The position numbers and the translations under genes were made by a program. A stretch of DNA of 64,000 nucleotides from Acanthosoma haemorrhoidale (Eukaryota > Arthropoda > Insecta > Hemiptera > Acanthosomatidae), in the NCBI GenBank assembly GCA_930367205.1, contig OV884009.1:85395189-85459188 (forward strand). Direction: 5' to 3'. Numbering within the stretch: position 1 is the first letter of the stretch; each line of letters opens with the position of its first letter. This document shows, piece after piece, positions 1-12,500 of this stretch. Below the pieces are notes generated by a model, which did not search any database, had not been told where the DNA came from, and was given only the letters and a program-made list of their open reading frames with translations.

Positions 1-607
1 CTATGGCTAACATCATGCTCAGAATGGCCTAAATCTTAAAGAGCTAAATTCCTCCGTAGTTCTTCAATAGTAAGTACGGAGTACTTAGTAAAGGCATTAT
101 ATTTAAAAATCCGTCTAGTGCACTGGCTAAATCAGTCCTGATAATGAAAGACCAATATTGATTTCTTTAGGTGAATAAATCCCAATTGCGTATACTAAAT
201 GAATTTTTTTTTTTTATTAATCCTAATAGAGATGAAGATTGTAGATAAGTTGTGAAAATAGTTTATTTTAAACTGGACAAAATTTTAAATCAATCCTCGT
301 AAAATAAAATGAATAATATCTAAATTTTTGTAAGTGGTCCACTTCAGTTTTTGAGAAGGTTATTTCTATTTTATCTGGTTTATAGCAAAAAATCGCCCCT
401 TGGGCACAGGAAACTGATGTTTAATTGGGCAAGATGTAGACAAAGATATAAAGAAATTTATGTAAAGGCAGTTGAAGTGCTATTAAATAATAAAAGTTAA
501 AATAATCGAACAATCTCTATTGTTTTTTATAAAAAGGCTGATGTCAACTGTGATCAATAAATCACTTGAATTTTCAATAGTGGCTAAGGTGAGTACTGTC
601 ACTTGTA
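1..607. other. AT-rich non-coding DNA
   Basis: No exon, RNA gene or element boundary recognised. The stretch ends at the TA target site of the mariner-like element that starts at 608. It may be upstream intron of the BAP111 gene or intergenic DNA; the sequence does not decide. Confidence 0.4.
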
Positions 608-1473
608 AAGGGTGTCCCAGAATTAACGCAAGATTTGATTTAAATAGAAAACAGAGTTTTTAGTATTTTTGTTGTTATTTTTTTATTGAATTATAAAGTA
701 AATAGGAGAGGGTTATTTATGGAATAACACATCAGGCAAATGGCCTCCACGACTTGACATACACACTCTTTTGTCGATTTTCTATGACCATTTGGCATAA
801 ATGTGGTAGAATTTCGTTGATGCAGCATTAAATTTCCTCTTTTAATGCACGGGTAGATGTGGGCTTGTTGACATACACCTTTGACTTCAAGTAACCCCAT
901 AAAAAGAAATCTAAAGTTGTTAAACCACATGATGTAGGGGTTCAATTCTGATCCCCGAAACGAGAGAGTACACGACCTGGAAATGTCTCATGCAGTATTT
1001 GAATTGTTTCATGGGCTGTATGGCATGTGGCACCATCTTGTTGAAACCACATATTAGCCACATCAATATCATCCAATTTCGGCACAAAGAACTGTGTTTA
1101 CGACGCCGAATTGATGTTCCTGGATTTTCAACAACTGCTTTGAGATTGACATTGGCTTGTTTTTGGATGACCAGTGTGTTTAGTGTCTCCAACTGATCCA
1201 GTCTCCCTAAATTTTTTAATTAATCTCTTCACAGTTGATGAAGTCAAAACACTATTCCATATTTTGTTTGAAATTTTCGAACTGCGGCCGCCTAACTTTC
1301 ATTAATTTTGAGATAATGTTCAACAATAAAGACACGTTGTTCTATCGTGTAATGCTCCGTTTTTACTAACCCTAAACTGTCAGCTGTCAAATTGTTTTTT
1401 TTTTAGGGTTGCCAGCACTTTACTGCACAAATGGCGGCAAATTCAAATCTCGCGTTAATTCTGGGACGCCCTT
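608..1473 (-). mobile_element. Decayed mariner-like element, DUF4817 type (copy 1)
   Basis: The ends are inverted copies of AAGGGTGTCCCAGAATTAAC (right end slightly diverged), flanked by TA at 606-607 and 1474-1475, as expected for Tc1/mariner. On the minus strand the left-over transposase shows a QQDGA-type catalytic box, then a decayed third-aspartate box (LTxLDFFLWG), with several stops and frame breaks between. A homopolymer-rich N-terminal region near 1260-1420 matches the helix-turn-helix start of copy 2 at 35277. At 866 bp it is an internally shortened, inactive derivative. The same family returns at 35277-36897 in the opposite orientation. Confidence 0.8.
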
Positions 1474-1475
1474 TA

Positions 1476-3365
1476 TGATATACATTTTAGCTTGGAAGAC
1501 GATCATAGAGCCCTAGGGCACAGGTTGGTAAACAACATCATGTTGGCCAAGGCTAGCCCCCTGCCTCATTCTGTATGGTCCACAAGCTAAGAATAGATTT
1601 ACAATTTCAAAGTATGCACTATAAAGACTGAGGACTGCATTGATGAGTTTCGAGAAACTGGATATGGTCCTGTAGCTTTGTACATACTTGATGATGGCTT
1701 ATATATACTGTTACTCCACAAAGTCACAGTTAAAATTAGGGAGAGCTTATAGTACTGTACTCCTATTTTATTCATACTGTTTTACTGTGAATCTGTAATA
1801 ACTCTTTGTATCATTTTCATTTTATGAGTCGTGCATATCCATGTCCAATATGTCACTGTCTAACTGTCTAAATGAGAAAAGCAGACTTTGAATGCTGTGT
1901 TTTTAAGAATGCATCTATGTTATAAAATTGATCCCATTTATTCAAATTTAAGCTGAAAAGGTACTCAAGAGAAATAACCAGGTTAACTTATTAAGTCAGA
2001 TTAAAGTAAAGCAAAGAAATTTTACATATAATGATGAGCAACAATAAAAACTGCTGTTTCGGGTGATTTTTAATGTTTATTTTTCCTTAAATATATTTAT
2101 TTTTTTTTAACTAAAGTATTATATTATATAACATATTAGAGCTCTCGACTGGATATAGGGAAAGTCCTGGGTTCGAGTCCTGATCCTGCCAGTTTATTTT
2201 TTCTTTGTCTAATAATTATTAACAAAATATTTGTAGTTTCAGTGTTATGGTTAAAATTACTTTTGGATCCTTTGTGATTGAAAGCATTTCTTTGATTCAT
2301 GCGATCCTTGATTTATTCTCAATATCATGCAATTATCTTTTCTAAAAAGAGCATTTTCTGTTTAAAAAAACATCAGATAGTGATGTTGATAAAGATATTT
2401 ACTGCCCATCCCCAAGCTTCTGAGTAGTGGGGCAGAACATTTTTTTTTTGTTCCTTTACATCTTACCCCACCACGCCTTACTAACTCATCGTGAATGCAC
2501 CTACTAACATCACTGACCTTTAGACTCATGACTTCTCAAGGGCTTTAAGGTCCAAGTTGGATTGGTAGTGGGATGCGTTTCAATGGCATTCTCATAGTGA
2601 ACAAAGTATAGATTTGCCAATATAGCTGTAATTACAGTTTTGGTGAAAAGGATTTAAAAGGTCAGCCTTTCATGTATTGACCATACTTCAAAGGCTTGTT
2701 CTCATAAAGACTACCTAATATTTTTGCCATGTTGGCTTGAATTTGTCAATAAATCCCTATCAATGCCTAGTATTTTGATACATCTTTTAATTTTTGCATC
2801 ATGGTCGAAAATGCGCCTGGATCGTACATCATTGATTGATGATTTTTTTGCCATGTTGCAATCTTGGAGGGGTTCTTCCCATGAACAGCGAAGTAAGCCT
2901 ATGCCTTGATAACGTTAAAGTGCATACAGCAAAGCTGAAGAAGTATTGGCTGGAAAACCAATCACAGGTTTAGCACATATTATGATTACGTCCACCCCTT
3001 TTAAGATTGTAGGCCTAATCATTGTCAGTGAAGCTGTTTGTGAGAGGGGGGGAATATACAAGTTGGGTATATATATATATACATAATATTCAATTTTTGA
3101 TCAGCTTTCCATAGATTTGAGACAGTCAACATGCTGATGAGTCTTGAGGATGGTGCTTTCATTAAATACTAATTCATCCTTAAAATTATTCCTTGATATA
3201 GTCCTTGATTGGTTTACCAGCATTAGCAGACTGCCATAATAATTGATTACAATACTTAAAAATAATGGGTATTGAATGTTACTAGCAAGTCTTTTATTTA
3301 GGATTGTGCCACTTGGTTCATGTTACAATAAATGTTTTTACAATGTTACAATATATTATTTTTAG
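1476..3365. other. Non-coding DNA before the first recognised BAP111 exon
   Basis: No coding exon found. It holds a tRNA-like fragment near 2132-2192, a TA microsatellite near 3070-3090, and a polypyrimidine tract leading to the AG acceptor at 3364-3365. The N-terminal exon or exons of BAP111, which in relatives encode a short Pro/Ser-rich lead-in to the HMG box, were not recognised here. Confidence 0.5.
2132..2192 (+). repeat. tRNA-like fragment (possible SINE head)
   Basis: A B-box-like GGTTCGAGTCC is followed by GATCCTGCCA and a T-rich tail, with an A-box-like stretch (TTAGAGCTCTCGACTGG) about 30 bases upstream. No cloverleaf could be folded by eye. The same GGTTCGAGTCCxGATCCTGCCAGT string recurs at 53884-53907, so a dispersed tRNA-derived repeat is more likely than a functional tRNA. 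Confidence 0.35.
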
Positions 3366-3572
3366 TGTGAGTCACGAACACCAAAGCCCCCAAAACCACC
3401 AGAGAAGCCTTTGATGCCTTATATGAGGTATTCTAGGAAAGTATGGGATCAGATCAAGGCACAAAATCCAGAGCTAAAATTATGGGAAATAGGAAAAATT
3501 ATAGGGCAAATGTGGAGAGATCTACCTGATGAGGAAAAGACAGAATATGTTGAAGATTATGAAGCAGAAAAG
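3366..3572 (+). CDS. BAP111 exon: HMG box, main part
   Basis: 69 codons, phase 0 at both ends, acceptor TTTTTAG and donor AG|GTATTG. It encodes a [11 protein letters not shown] lead-in and most of the HMG box, including [17 protein letters not shown]. The open frame that runs past 3572 is intronic read-through. Confidence 0.93.
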
Positions 3573-6500
3573 GTATTGAAAAAATTATGTCACAGCTTTA
3601 TCCTCCACAGCTATGTCTTTTTCTATGTATTTGATAAGCACAGTGAACATTACACCAATCCATGATATTGTTTTCATAGATTTTAGGTTATTACTGTTAT
3701 TTTATTATTGACTGGTTGTTTAATAATTTTTTTTTGGAACGCAATTATGTTCTTATGATTTTAGTAGTGTACTGGCAGTTCTTAAATTTCTTCTATTAAT
3801 TTCAATCTTAACATATTTTGATGTGTGGATAAAAACATATTATAGACTGGGCTATTATTTCAAACTTAACTGAACTAGTTTCAGTTAATCTGGAAATGCA
3901 TGATCTGCACTATAAAAACAACAAGAATATGAAATACGCTCAGAATATTACTTTTTAATGAATGATTATTACCCTCTAAAACTTAAAAAATGTTGAAAAC
4001 ATTCATTATGTATTTATAGAAAGCCATAAAATGTGGGAGTTGATTTTTTTTTTCTGATTTGTGGTAACCATTTTTATAGTCATTTGATGTCGTGAAGCTC
4101 AGTGGATATTCCCTGATGATCATCATACTTTATTTTGCTCCTAATTTACAGATAACTTGGCTTAAAACTGTCTTTTATAAAATTATGCAGAAAATTAAAA
4201 TCACCAAAATTATTTTTTTTCAAGTTTTACTGTCAATAATTATTAATAAAAAATATTGTCTACGATCACACAAAGAAACCTCTAAAAAACCTATGCATAA
4301 CCTATTGTTTGTAAATGAAATGCATAGTAGAAAAGAAAAGGACTAACTGGGCTGTCCAGATTTTTTCAATGTCAGACAAGCAATAACAGAGCTAATTGTT
4401 GTACAAAATATAGTTTCTTTCGATTCTGTGTGAACAATCTTACAACTGTGTTTTAAGATGTGTATGCGAGTTTCAGCAACCAAGCCACCATTCTAAAGTG
4501 CAAATGAGCTACTATCTGATTATTAGCACTTAAGAATGGCAGCGTGAGCAGTTCGAAGCACTAGTGTGTTTAATAAATTACTGATTTGTGGAAGACATTT
4601 TTTTTTATGAATGATAAGTGTTTTTGAGTAATCACCGTAAGAAGGTAAGTTTTTTTACGGTTGATTCCAAATTTCAAATGATTTTATTCAGCAGTTAAAA
4701 AATGATTAGGAAATTAAAAAGCCAGGTCTGGTGTGAACAGGTTTTATGAAAATAATACAGGCTAAATACCCTAGAAAATATTGTTGTTTTTTTTTCATTT
4801 TTATAACTAAATTAAAATTTTATAGTGCTTTTTATTAATTCTTCTCTACTCTAATGATTTAAGACAGATGTAGCAAAAAAAAAATTAACCAAGTTCCAAG
4901 AAAATATATGCATTTTTCTAATGTGTTACCTTCATTAAATAACTTGATTACCATCTCATAAATCATAGATTTTTATTATAAATTAGTTTATTTTTTATAA
5001 ATAAAAAGTGTTTTTCTTACATGCTGAATAACAAATATTATATTGAATGTGATTAGTCTGTAATGCGTTTTTATTTTTTGTATTTTCAGTTAGAATATGA
5101 AAAAAGTTTGAAAGCTTACCATAATTCTCCAGCTTATTTGGCATATATGGCAGCAAAAGCTCGTGGAAAATCAGGTAAAAAGAAAGTCATAAACAGCATA
5201 ATGATGTTTCTTATAATCATTTTATGATAAAGTTATTTTAAAAGTAATATTTTTAATGCAATTAATAAATTAAAATATATTATATAGTAATTTTTACTTC
5301 TTCCTGCGTCAGTGTTATTTGAAAAAAAAAATTTAACTAACGTTTTGTTAAATTTAGAAGTACTTTTTTATTTATTTTGGATCTCATTGGTATTTTCCTG
5401 ACTTATAAGCTTACTATAGAGTATTTTAAATATTTACAAGAACATATGAAACTTTTTCTCATCCATACAATCATAATTATCGGTCAACTTCTTCTTCAGG
5501 TTCAGTAGCTTTTATATTTTTACCTTATTTCGGTTATTTTTACTTTTTTTTTACTTGTAAATTAAGTATCTATGATACAGATGCTGAATTACTTACATTT
5601 TCATTCCTAATTCAGCTTCCTCAAAACTCCTACAAGCTCTGCGTCCAGTTATCTATCACTCTTCTCCTCAACAATCTTTTGTAACAATACTTTATATTAT
5701 TTAGTTGTGGTGTAACAATACTTTATATTATTTAGTTGTGGTGTAGCAATACTTTCTATTATTTAGTAGTGATTTTTGTCTTGTTTTTTTTTTAAATAAA
5801 GATTTTTTGAAGTATTTGAAGTGTGACAATATAACTTTCTTCTAGTTGGCTGATAGGTTCCATCTTACCTGGGGAGCAGCCAGGGTGACCACCTACCCAC
5901 CCCCATACTGGCCAATTTTATTGTAACTTGACTTTGCTTATTTGCTGGCCAGCTAAATTAAGCTTATTTGACTATACGGGAAAACCCTCTCTCAAAAAAA
6001 TCTTACAAAAAGTCTTTCGATACATTTTCTTAACTTTTCAAATTGTTGCAGTAGTTTATCAGTCTCTCTGTATTATTTCATTGATCCAACAAAATTTGTT
6101 TTTAATTGACGAAATTGTAACCAAATATGATATTATTAAGTCTAAGTTAAAGGAATCATCATTCAATACATTACCATAATTTAAATTAATATGAATTTAG
6201 CTAGATCACATTTTATTGAGGATACCTACTCTGGAATTTAAAAAGATATGTCACAAGTCAATTTATAATGAAATTAGTTAGTTAGAACCGATATCAAAGT
6301 TGGACACTATTGAATAGAAAAACCAATTTACTACTTTTCTTTAAAATTTACTGTTACTTGTAATATGTGTATAAAACTTCAAATAATAAATAAAACATTA
6401 AAAAAGATGTCTATTATATCAACATTTATTCTTTGTTACATACAATTTTCCTGTATCCCGCAGGCATACTACCAATCAATGCTTATTTCAATAGGAATCA

Positions 6501-9500
6501 CCTCCCAGAGTCTTGATTATTTCATTAATCTTGATTTATGTCACATTATCGTCCAGAAAATGAAATTCTCCAAACATGCCTGTACAGTGCAATGGGACAC
6601 ACTTCTCATAAATCTCTTTTAGATAACATGCTGATTTGAGGTTGTTTATCAATAATGTGAAGAAAAGTATCCCTCCTTAGTAAATCTCTCTCGTAATGAC
6701 AACTTTGACTCATCTAAACTGAGCTGGAAAATTTTGCTTCTTTCCAGCTTGCTGTAGAATCTTTGAGGCATCACTACCCTTCCTTTTCTGTTTCCTCTTC
6801 CAGATGCAAGCTGCTCCAAGCTGTTCATGAACATGTTAAATTCTTGATTATCAATGGGTTTCTGTAGAAATTAATTGTTATGATCTATGATTTATTGTTA
6901 TATTTTATGGTGATGATAGTTTATTGTTATTAATATATGACTTAAACTACTCACATCTTAATAATTAATTGGTCTCACAATTAACCCTTATCATGTAACA
7001 TCAACTCTCCTCTGTACATTGAGAGGAATATCCACTATTAAGATATGAACAAATAAATCAAAACAATAAATATAAGCTAAAAGTAATAATTTGATTACAA
7101 AAAATACTTTGTTGCAATGTACAAAAGAATTGAAAGAGGGAGAAATTGATTAATACAAGTTATACCATGTTATGGAAAACAGTATGTTTAATAAGTAGAC
7201 AACTGTATGTTTTTGAGATCATTAAGTGCTAAAAACAGTTTAGGCATAGATGAGGAAAAGAGATGTACTCACAGTCAGTGTAAACTGGTTTGCTCAACAT
7301 CCAAATGCAAACAGGCTCTGCCCTTTACCATCTAATCCTTTTGAACGGTTTTATAAAAGGTCTGGCTTGGGAGCAGGTAAATGCACGGATGGCAACCTCT
7401 CAATACTGTATCTATTCTAGCTCAATCAACCATATCAATAATCATATAAAAACAAATGCTAAGAAAACATCCATCTGAGAGGCAGGGTTATCTTTTAGGA
7501 ATTGAGCAGTTAAAACCTTTTTTAAAACAAATTTGTAACACTCAATACATATTCACTGAAAATGTCTAGGAAGCTACATCTATATCTTACTTGAGGGTTC
7601 AGAAAAATAGATCTCTTTCATAAAAAAAAGTAATATATTTGGGTTTATTTTTATACATGTTTATTATTTGTATGTACAAAATATTTTTCATTTTAGCTCA
7701 ACAATCAGCGGATGATAGGGAAGCTCACGATCGATCATCTGGTAGTAGTAAACAAGATAGAAGAATTGATATTCAGCCTGCAGAAGATGATGACGGTATA
7801 TTTATTTAAATTTTTATTTTGTAGCTAACTACCTGCACTAAACATTCATTGTTTGTGTGTTTTTTGGGATTTATTGTGACATAAATCCTGCAGATCATCA
7901 ACACTATTTGTTTATTAAAACCTATTTAGGAAGCCCACCAATCTAACCTTGAGATAGTATAAGGTTGAAAACAGAGCCCAGGCTCACCAACATATAAGGC
8001 AGTGGTTATAGATAATGTTTTGTAGGAAACTTTTATGGGTGAATGAAAAGCATGTAAACCACCTAACTTTGATACATCTGTACAGTACATCAATATTTAC
8101 ATTTTTCCATACACAGAAAAGTACAAATCCTCCCAGCACCTCAGAGCTAATAAAGTGAGACCAGCAATGCCTCCATAGCCCCAGGACACAGACCATCAAC
8201 AGTAGCAGGGCCTTGTTTAACATTCTATTCCCATGAGCATATAACTAAGTTTCTGTGAACAAGCTAAGGCTGATTATTAAAAAAAATTAATTATATATTT
8301 ATAGCATAATTGCCACTCAGTAAAGATATAATGAAATTTGCTACTTACGAAACAGCTGTTACTTATTCTACATCTATCTTGCAAATTTCTTCCAAGGTAA
8401 TCACTTATTTCTTCAGGCAACCAAACAATAATCTAGCCTAAACAATCTTGATGAATATGTATTATTACAATTCATTGTTGTGACTAACTCTGAATGTAAC
8501 TCTTTCTTGGAATTCATGATATCAGAATTATACTTAAAAAAATGTTTTAGTTAAACCTAATGAAATTCAAAGAGAGCCACCCACCCTGGTTTCAAATATT
8601 GGTGAAACCCCAACATTAGCCATTTGGTCTCCATGTTATTTATTGCTCCATTCATTAAACATTAGTCATGGTTTAAAATAATATTTGGGTCATTCTGCAT
8701 TCCCAAAAAATAGTATCATGTAAAATTAGTCTGACGAATCAGTTAAATGAGACTGTTTAAATTTATTAAGTTGCATTAGGACACTGAACTGAGTTATTTA
8801 TTAAAGGGTAATTATTGACCACTGGTTAATTAGTAGCCATTTATCCGACACATAGGATATAAACATTACTTTGTTAAATTACCAAATATTAAAAACTGGT
8901 TGAAATTTTAATACTAAATATAACTAGGGATGTTATGGGACCAATAAAATAACGTATTAGCTCCTACCGTTCCAGCTCCACCATCGTATTTCCCTGTAGC
9001 ATTCCAGTTACAAAAAGCTCCAAGTTTCAATTCAACTGATCTACTTACTCGTCGCTAGTCCTTGTTCCTTGTCCTTTTCTGCATACTGAAATCGGACCCC
9101 TAGGGGTGTTAGACGGAAATAGAACGATCATTAATCCAGCGATGATTTGTTCTCATTATTTAATAATAATATAATATTGGAAAATCATGGCACAAAAAAT
9201 AATAACAAATAAATTTGTAAAACTTTTTATTCTTAATACTTTTTAAACTTAAAATAAAAAATGTTCTTTAATTTAATTTTTTTAACCTTACATACTGACT
9301 GTTTGGACTAAATTTCAAAAACAATAATATACAAAAGCTTTGTATGACCAATGCTCATCTGAGATAAAAGAAACAAATCATTAAATCCATAAACTAACTT
9401 AGACCACCGATGTTGGATTTTGATTTAAAATTAATCGTATTTCTTAAAAATAAAAGAAATAGATTTTTGGAATATCCAGTGAGTACAAAATGTGATTGTT

Positions 9501-12500
9501 ATTTCAAATAATACCAGTAATATTTTAAACAGTTATGAATTGAAATATTTGATTTCAGTTTATTTTATTTATTTTTTTAAATAAAATCACATCTCAATGC
9601 TCTGGAATTCATAAGTATCAAAATCTTATTTTATATTAAAAAAATATACTCAGAAATGTTGCAAGAAAAAGAAAAAAAAAGATATTGATGATAGAAGGCC
9701 TTTTATTTAAAAATTCAACCAACCAATTAATTCTACACCATCCACTATTTTAATATATTGTCAAACAAAAAAATTAAAATGGTTTTAATTTTACTTTTAA
9801 TATTATTATTTTAAAATATTTCTTTATAAATCAATGAAAGATAGTGATGTTATTAACAAAAGAAAATGAAAAGAATTTTCTCTATAAAAATAATCGAATA
9901 CTGGAGCCATGTTGGTGTGTCGAGTCAAATCGAATGCTGTACAAATATAGGCGAGACTGCAACTCTTAAGATATCTGATCATAGGCAACTAGCGAAGTAA
10001 GGGTAAGTGAGTCCTCGTCCTGGAGCTAATACACTTAACGAATATGCTAACGGCTCCAGCTCCAACCGGATTCAACTAGCCAAGTGGGCGATTGGGAGTC
10101 AACTTTGAGTGAATGCCCAAAAAGCAGCTCCGACTAGAGCCATTTCCAATTGATTGAGCTGTTCCAAACGGTTCCAAGTGTGTATTAGGTTCTACCATTC
10201 GGAACCTTCCCTAAATTAACTTCTAAATTATATTGTTTTGTATTTTTATTTCTTTATTTTGTATTTTTAAGAGTTTTGATAGTTTGTGTTTATCCTATGT
10301 ATATTTGTGTTCCTTATTTTTAAAGAATTAATGGTTGTTGGATGGCTAAGTTAAGACTTTGAGTTGGAAGGAATGTTTCCTGACTATGGATTTTGAGTAC
10401 CTTTCTGGAAGAGACTCTTCTTTTCTGCTCCAAGTGAGTAGTACAGATTAGCGGGTTGAGTAAGAGCACGAAGGAAATGACCTTGAGGCGTGCTGTAGCA
10501 GGGTCCCGTTTGACCTTGGGGTCGTTGACCCCCCTTGCTCAGGCGGGAGGGGTGTTGTGCTAGGGCAAGGGGGGGTTTGTTTATGTTATGAAATACCGGT
10601 TTTGGTTGACCTTGACTGGTTGAATACGGATTAGAATCACGATGTGGCAACGCTGTTGATGAGGGGTGGCAACAGCGCGGAGCAGGTGTGAGGGCAGGTG
10701 TGTTCATTAAGAAATTCGATCCTTGTCGTCATCGGTTGTGAATATATAGGTCGTTTCATTCATTGGAGTGGTTTGACCTTTGATGACGTTGACTTCCGCT
10801 CGACTGGTCTTATATTTGTTTACTTCCGCGTTGACGCGGGCGGTTTCCTCGGTGAGAGGACCTTGAGGGGCGCTTTAAGTAGTACAATTTATCATCAGTA
10901 GTAGACATATTAATCAGCTGTGCGACGACATTCTCGTATGTGTTTTTGACGTAGTTCAGGTTTTTTATTTTCGACTTTACGTGAGTTACGTCATGCCTCG
11001 CTTACTTCGAATGCTAATGTGCCTTGAACTTGACATGTCCCAGGAGGGGGAAATGTCTCTTTAAATATGTCATCAGAACACCACTCTCGTTCTTTCAATT
11101 AGTTCAAGATGGGGAAGCGAACAGGTTGGAGCCTGAGGTATGAGGATGATCGTCTGTCTACATTTGTTGGATGGTCTTCACCGGTGAGTGCCGTTAAACT
11201 TGCATCAGCAGGTTTTTATTATTTGAAAAAATCAGACCGAACAAGGTGTCCTTTTTGTGGAGTAATATTACACGAATGGTTGGTACAAGATGACCCTTTT
11301 GTAGATCACAAGAAATGGTCTAAATATTGCCCGTTTATCGAGTACTTGGAACAACTAGAGAAGCTACCATTATTAATAATAGATGAAGTTGATAATAAAA
11401 AAGAACAGGAAAACAGCTGTGGATTCTGCTAACATGCGCAAGAGGTTTAAACTTTTTATTCAACAACTTTCTCATTTAAAAAACCAAATAGTTTTATATG
11501 AAATAAAAAAAAACGAAATAAACCAACTAGTAAAAAAAATGGAAAAACTTCATCTATCCCCACCTCTCTGTTAAATCTTTTAGTCTCGTTGAAGCCTAGC
11601 AAGATGGAGGGTCCACGACGATTGGAACTAGTGACTGATTACCCCATCACTAGTAGTAAACTAGTCCGAGTCGGTCTTTGTGATTTTGTGCCCACTGTCG
11701 CTGTCATCGATAAGAAAACTACAGTGTATATGGACACAGAAGAATGGAAATTCATCGTCGACCAAGTTCCAAGGATGTTGTCTCTTTTCCAAAGCAGGCC
11801 CAAGAAAGTGGAGGTTGAAGACCGAGTAGGATGTAAAAATGTATATTGCATATTTTCCAAGAGAGGGAGGAACAGGATCATGAAAATTGAACAGGTAGTT
11901 CTTTGTTTCGCAATGTTTAACCAGAGTCCATTAACCCTTCAGCTGAATACACCTTCGGCATGTTTTAACAAAAATGATGTGACAAAGCTTTGTAGAGACG
12001 TTAAGAAAATCAACGAATCATTGGACTTGATAACCAAGATGGCTGAACTCTATAAGAAAAATGAACAAGACGTAGAACCTGTGGAATCTACATCAATGGA
12101 CTTTAATATTAATACTAATACCCTTTTTAATAATTTAAATGAACTCGAGAAAATGTGTAATAATACCCACATAAATTGTAATTTGAACTATATTCAATAA
12201 ATAATTGTTATGTCTATACATTTTTTTTGAACCTATCCCTAAGTAAAAAGGAAAATAAAGGTAAATAAAAAAAAAATTTAAATTTTTATGGTTTATTTGA
12301 AATAAAACATGAATAAATTATAGATATAATATTACAATTAATAATAAGTAGAGTCTTCATCAATGTAGGAATGTCTTCGTTTCTGGATAAATTCCTCGTC
12401 ATTTTGCCATTCCTCAGGTAAGTTGTTCCAGATTTAATCCAATGTACAGTTCAAAACGTACAAAAGCAACGAGCGAGGTAAAATTCTCAGTTCTTCAGTA

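Noticed and set aside
10384..10901. Open frames in the left TIR, mirrored at 25058-25512 in the right TIR
   Set aside because: They exist in both TIRs only because the repeats are almost identical; composition is Pro/Thr-rich low complexity, one starts outside the element, and no family is recognisable.
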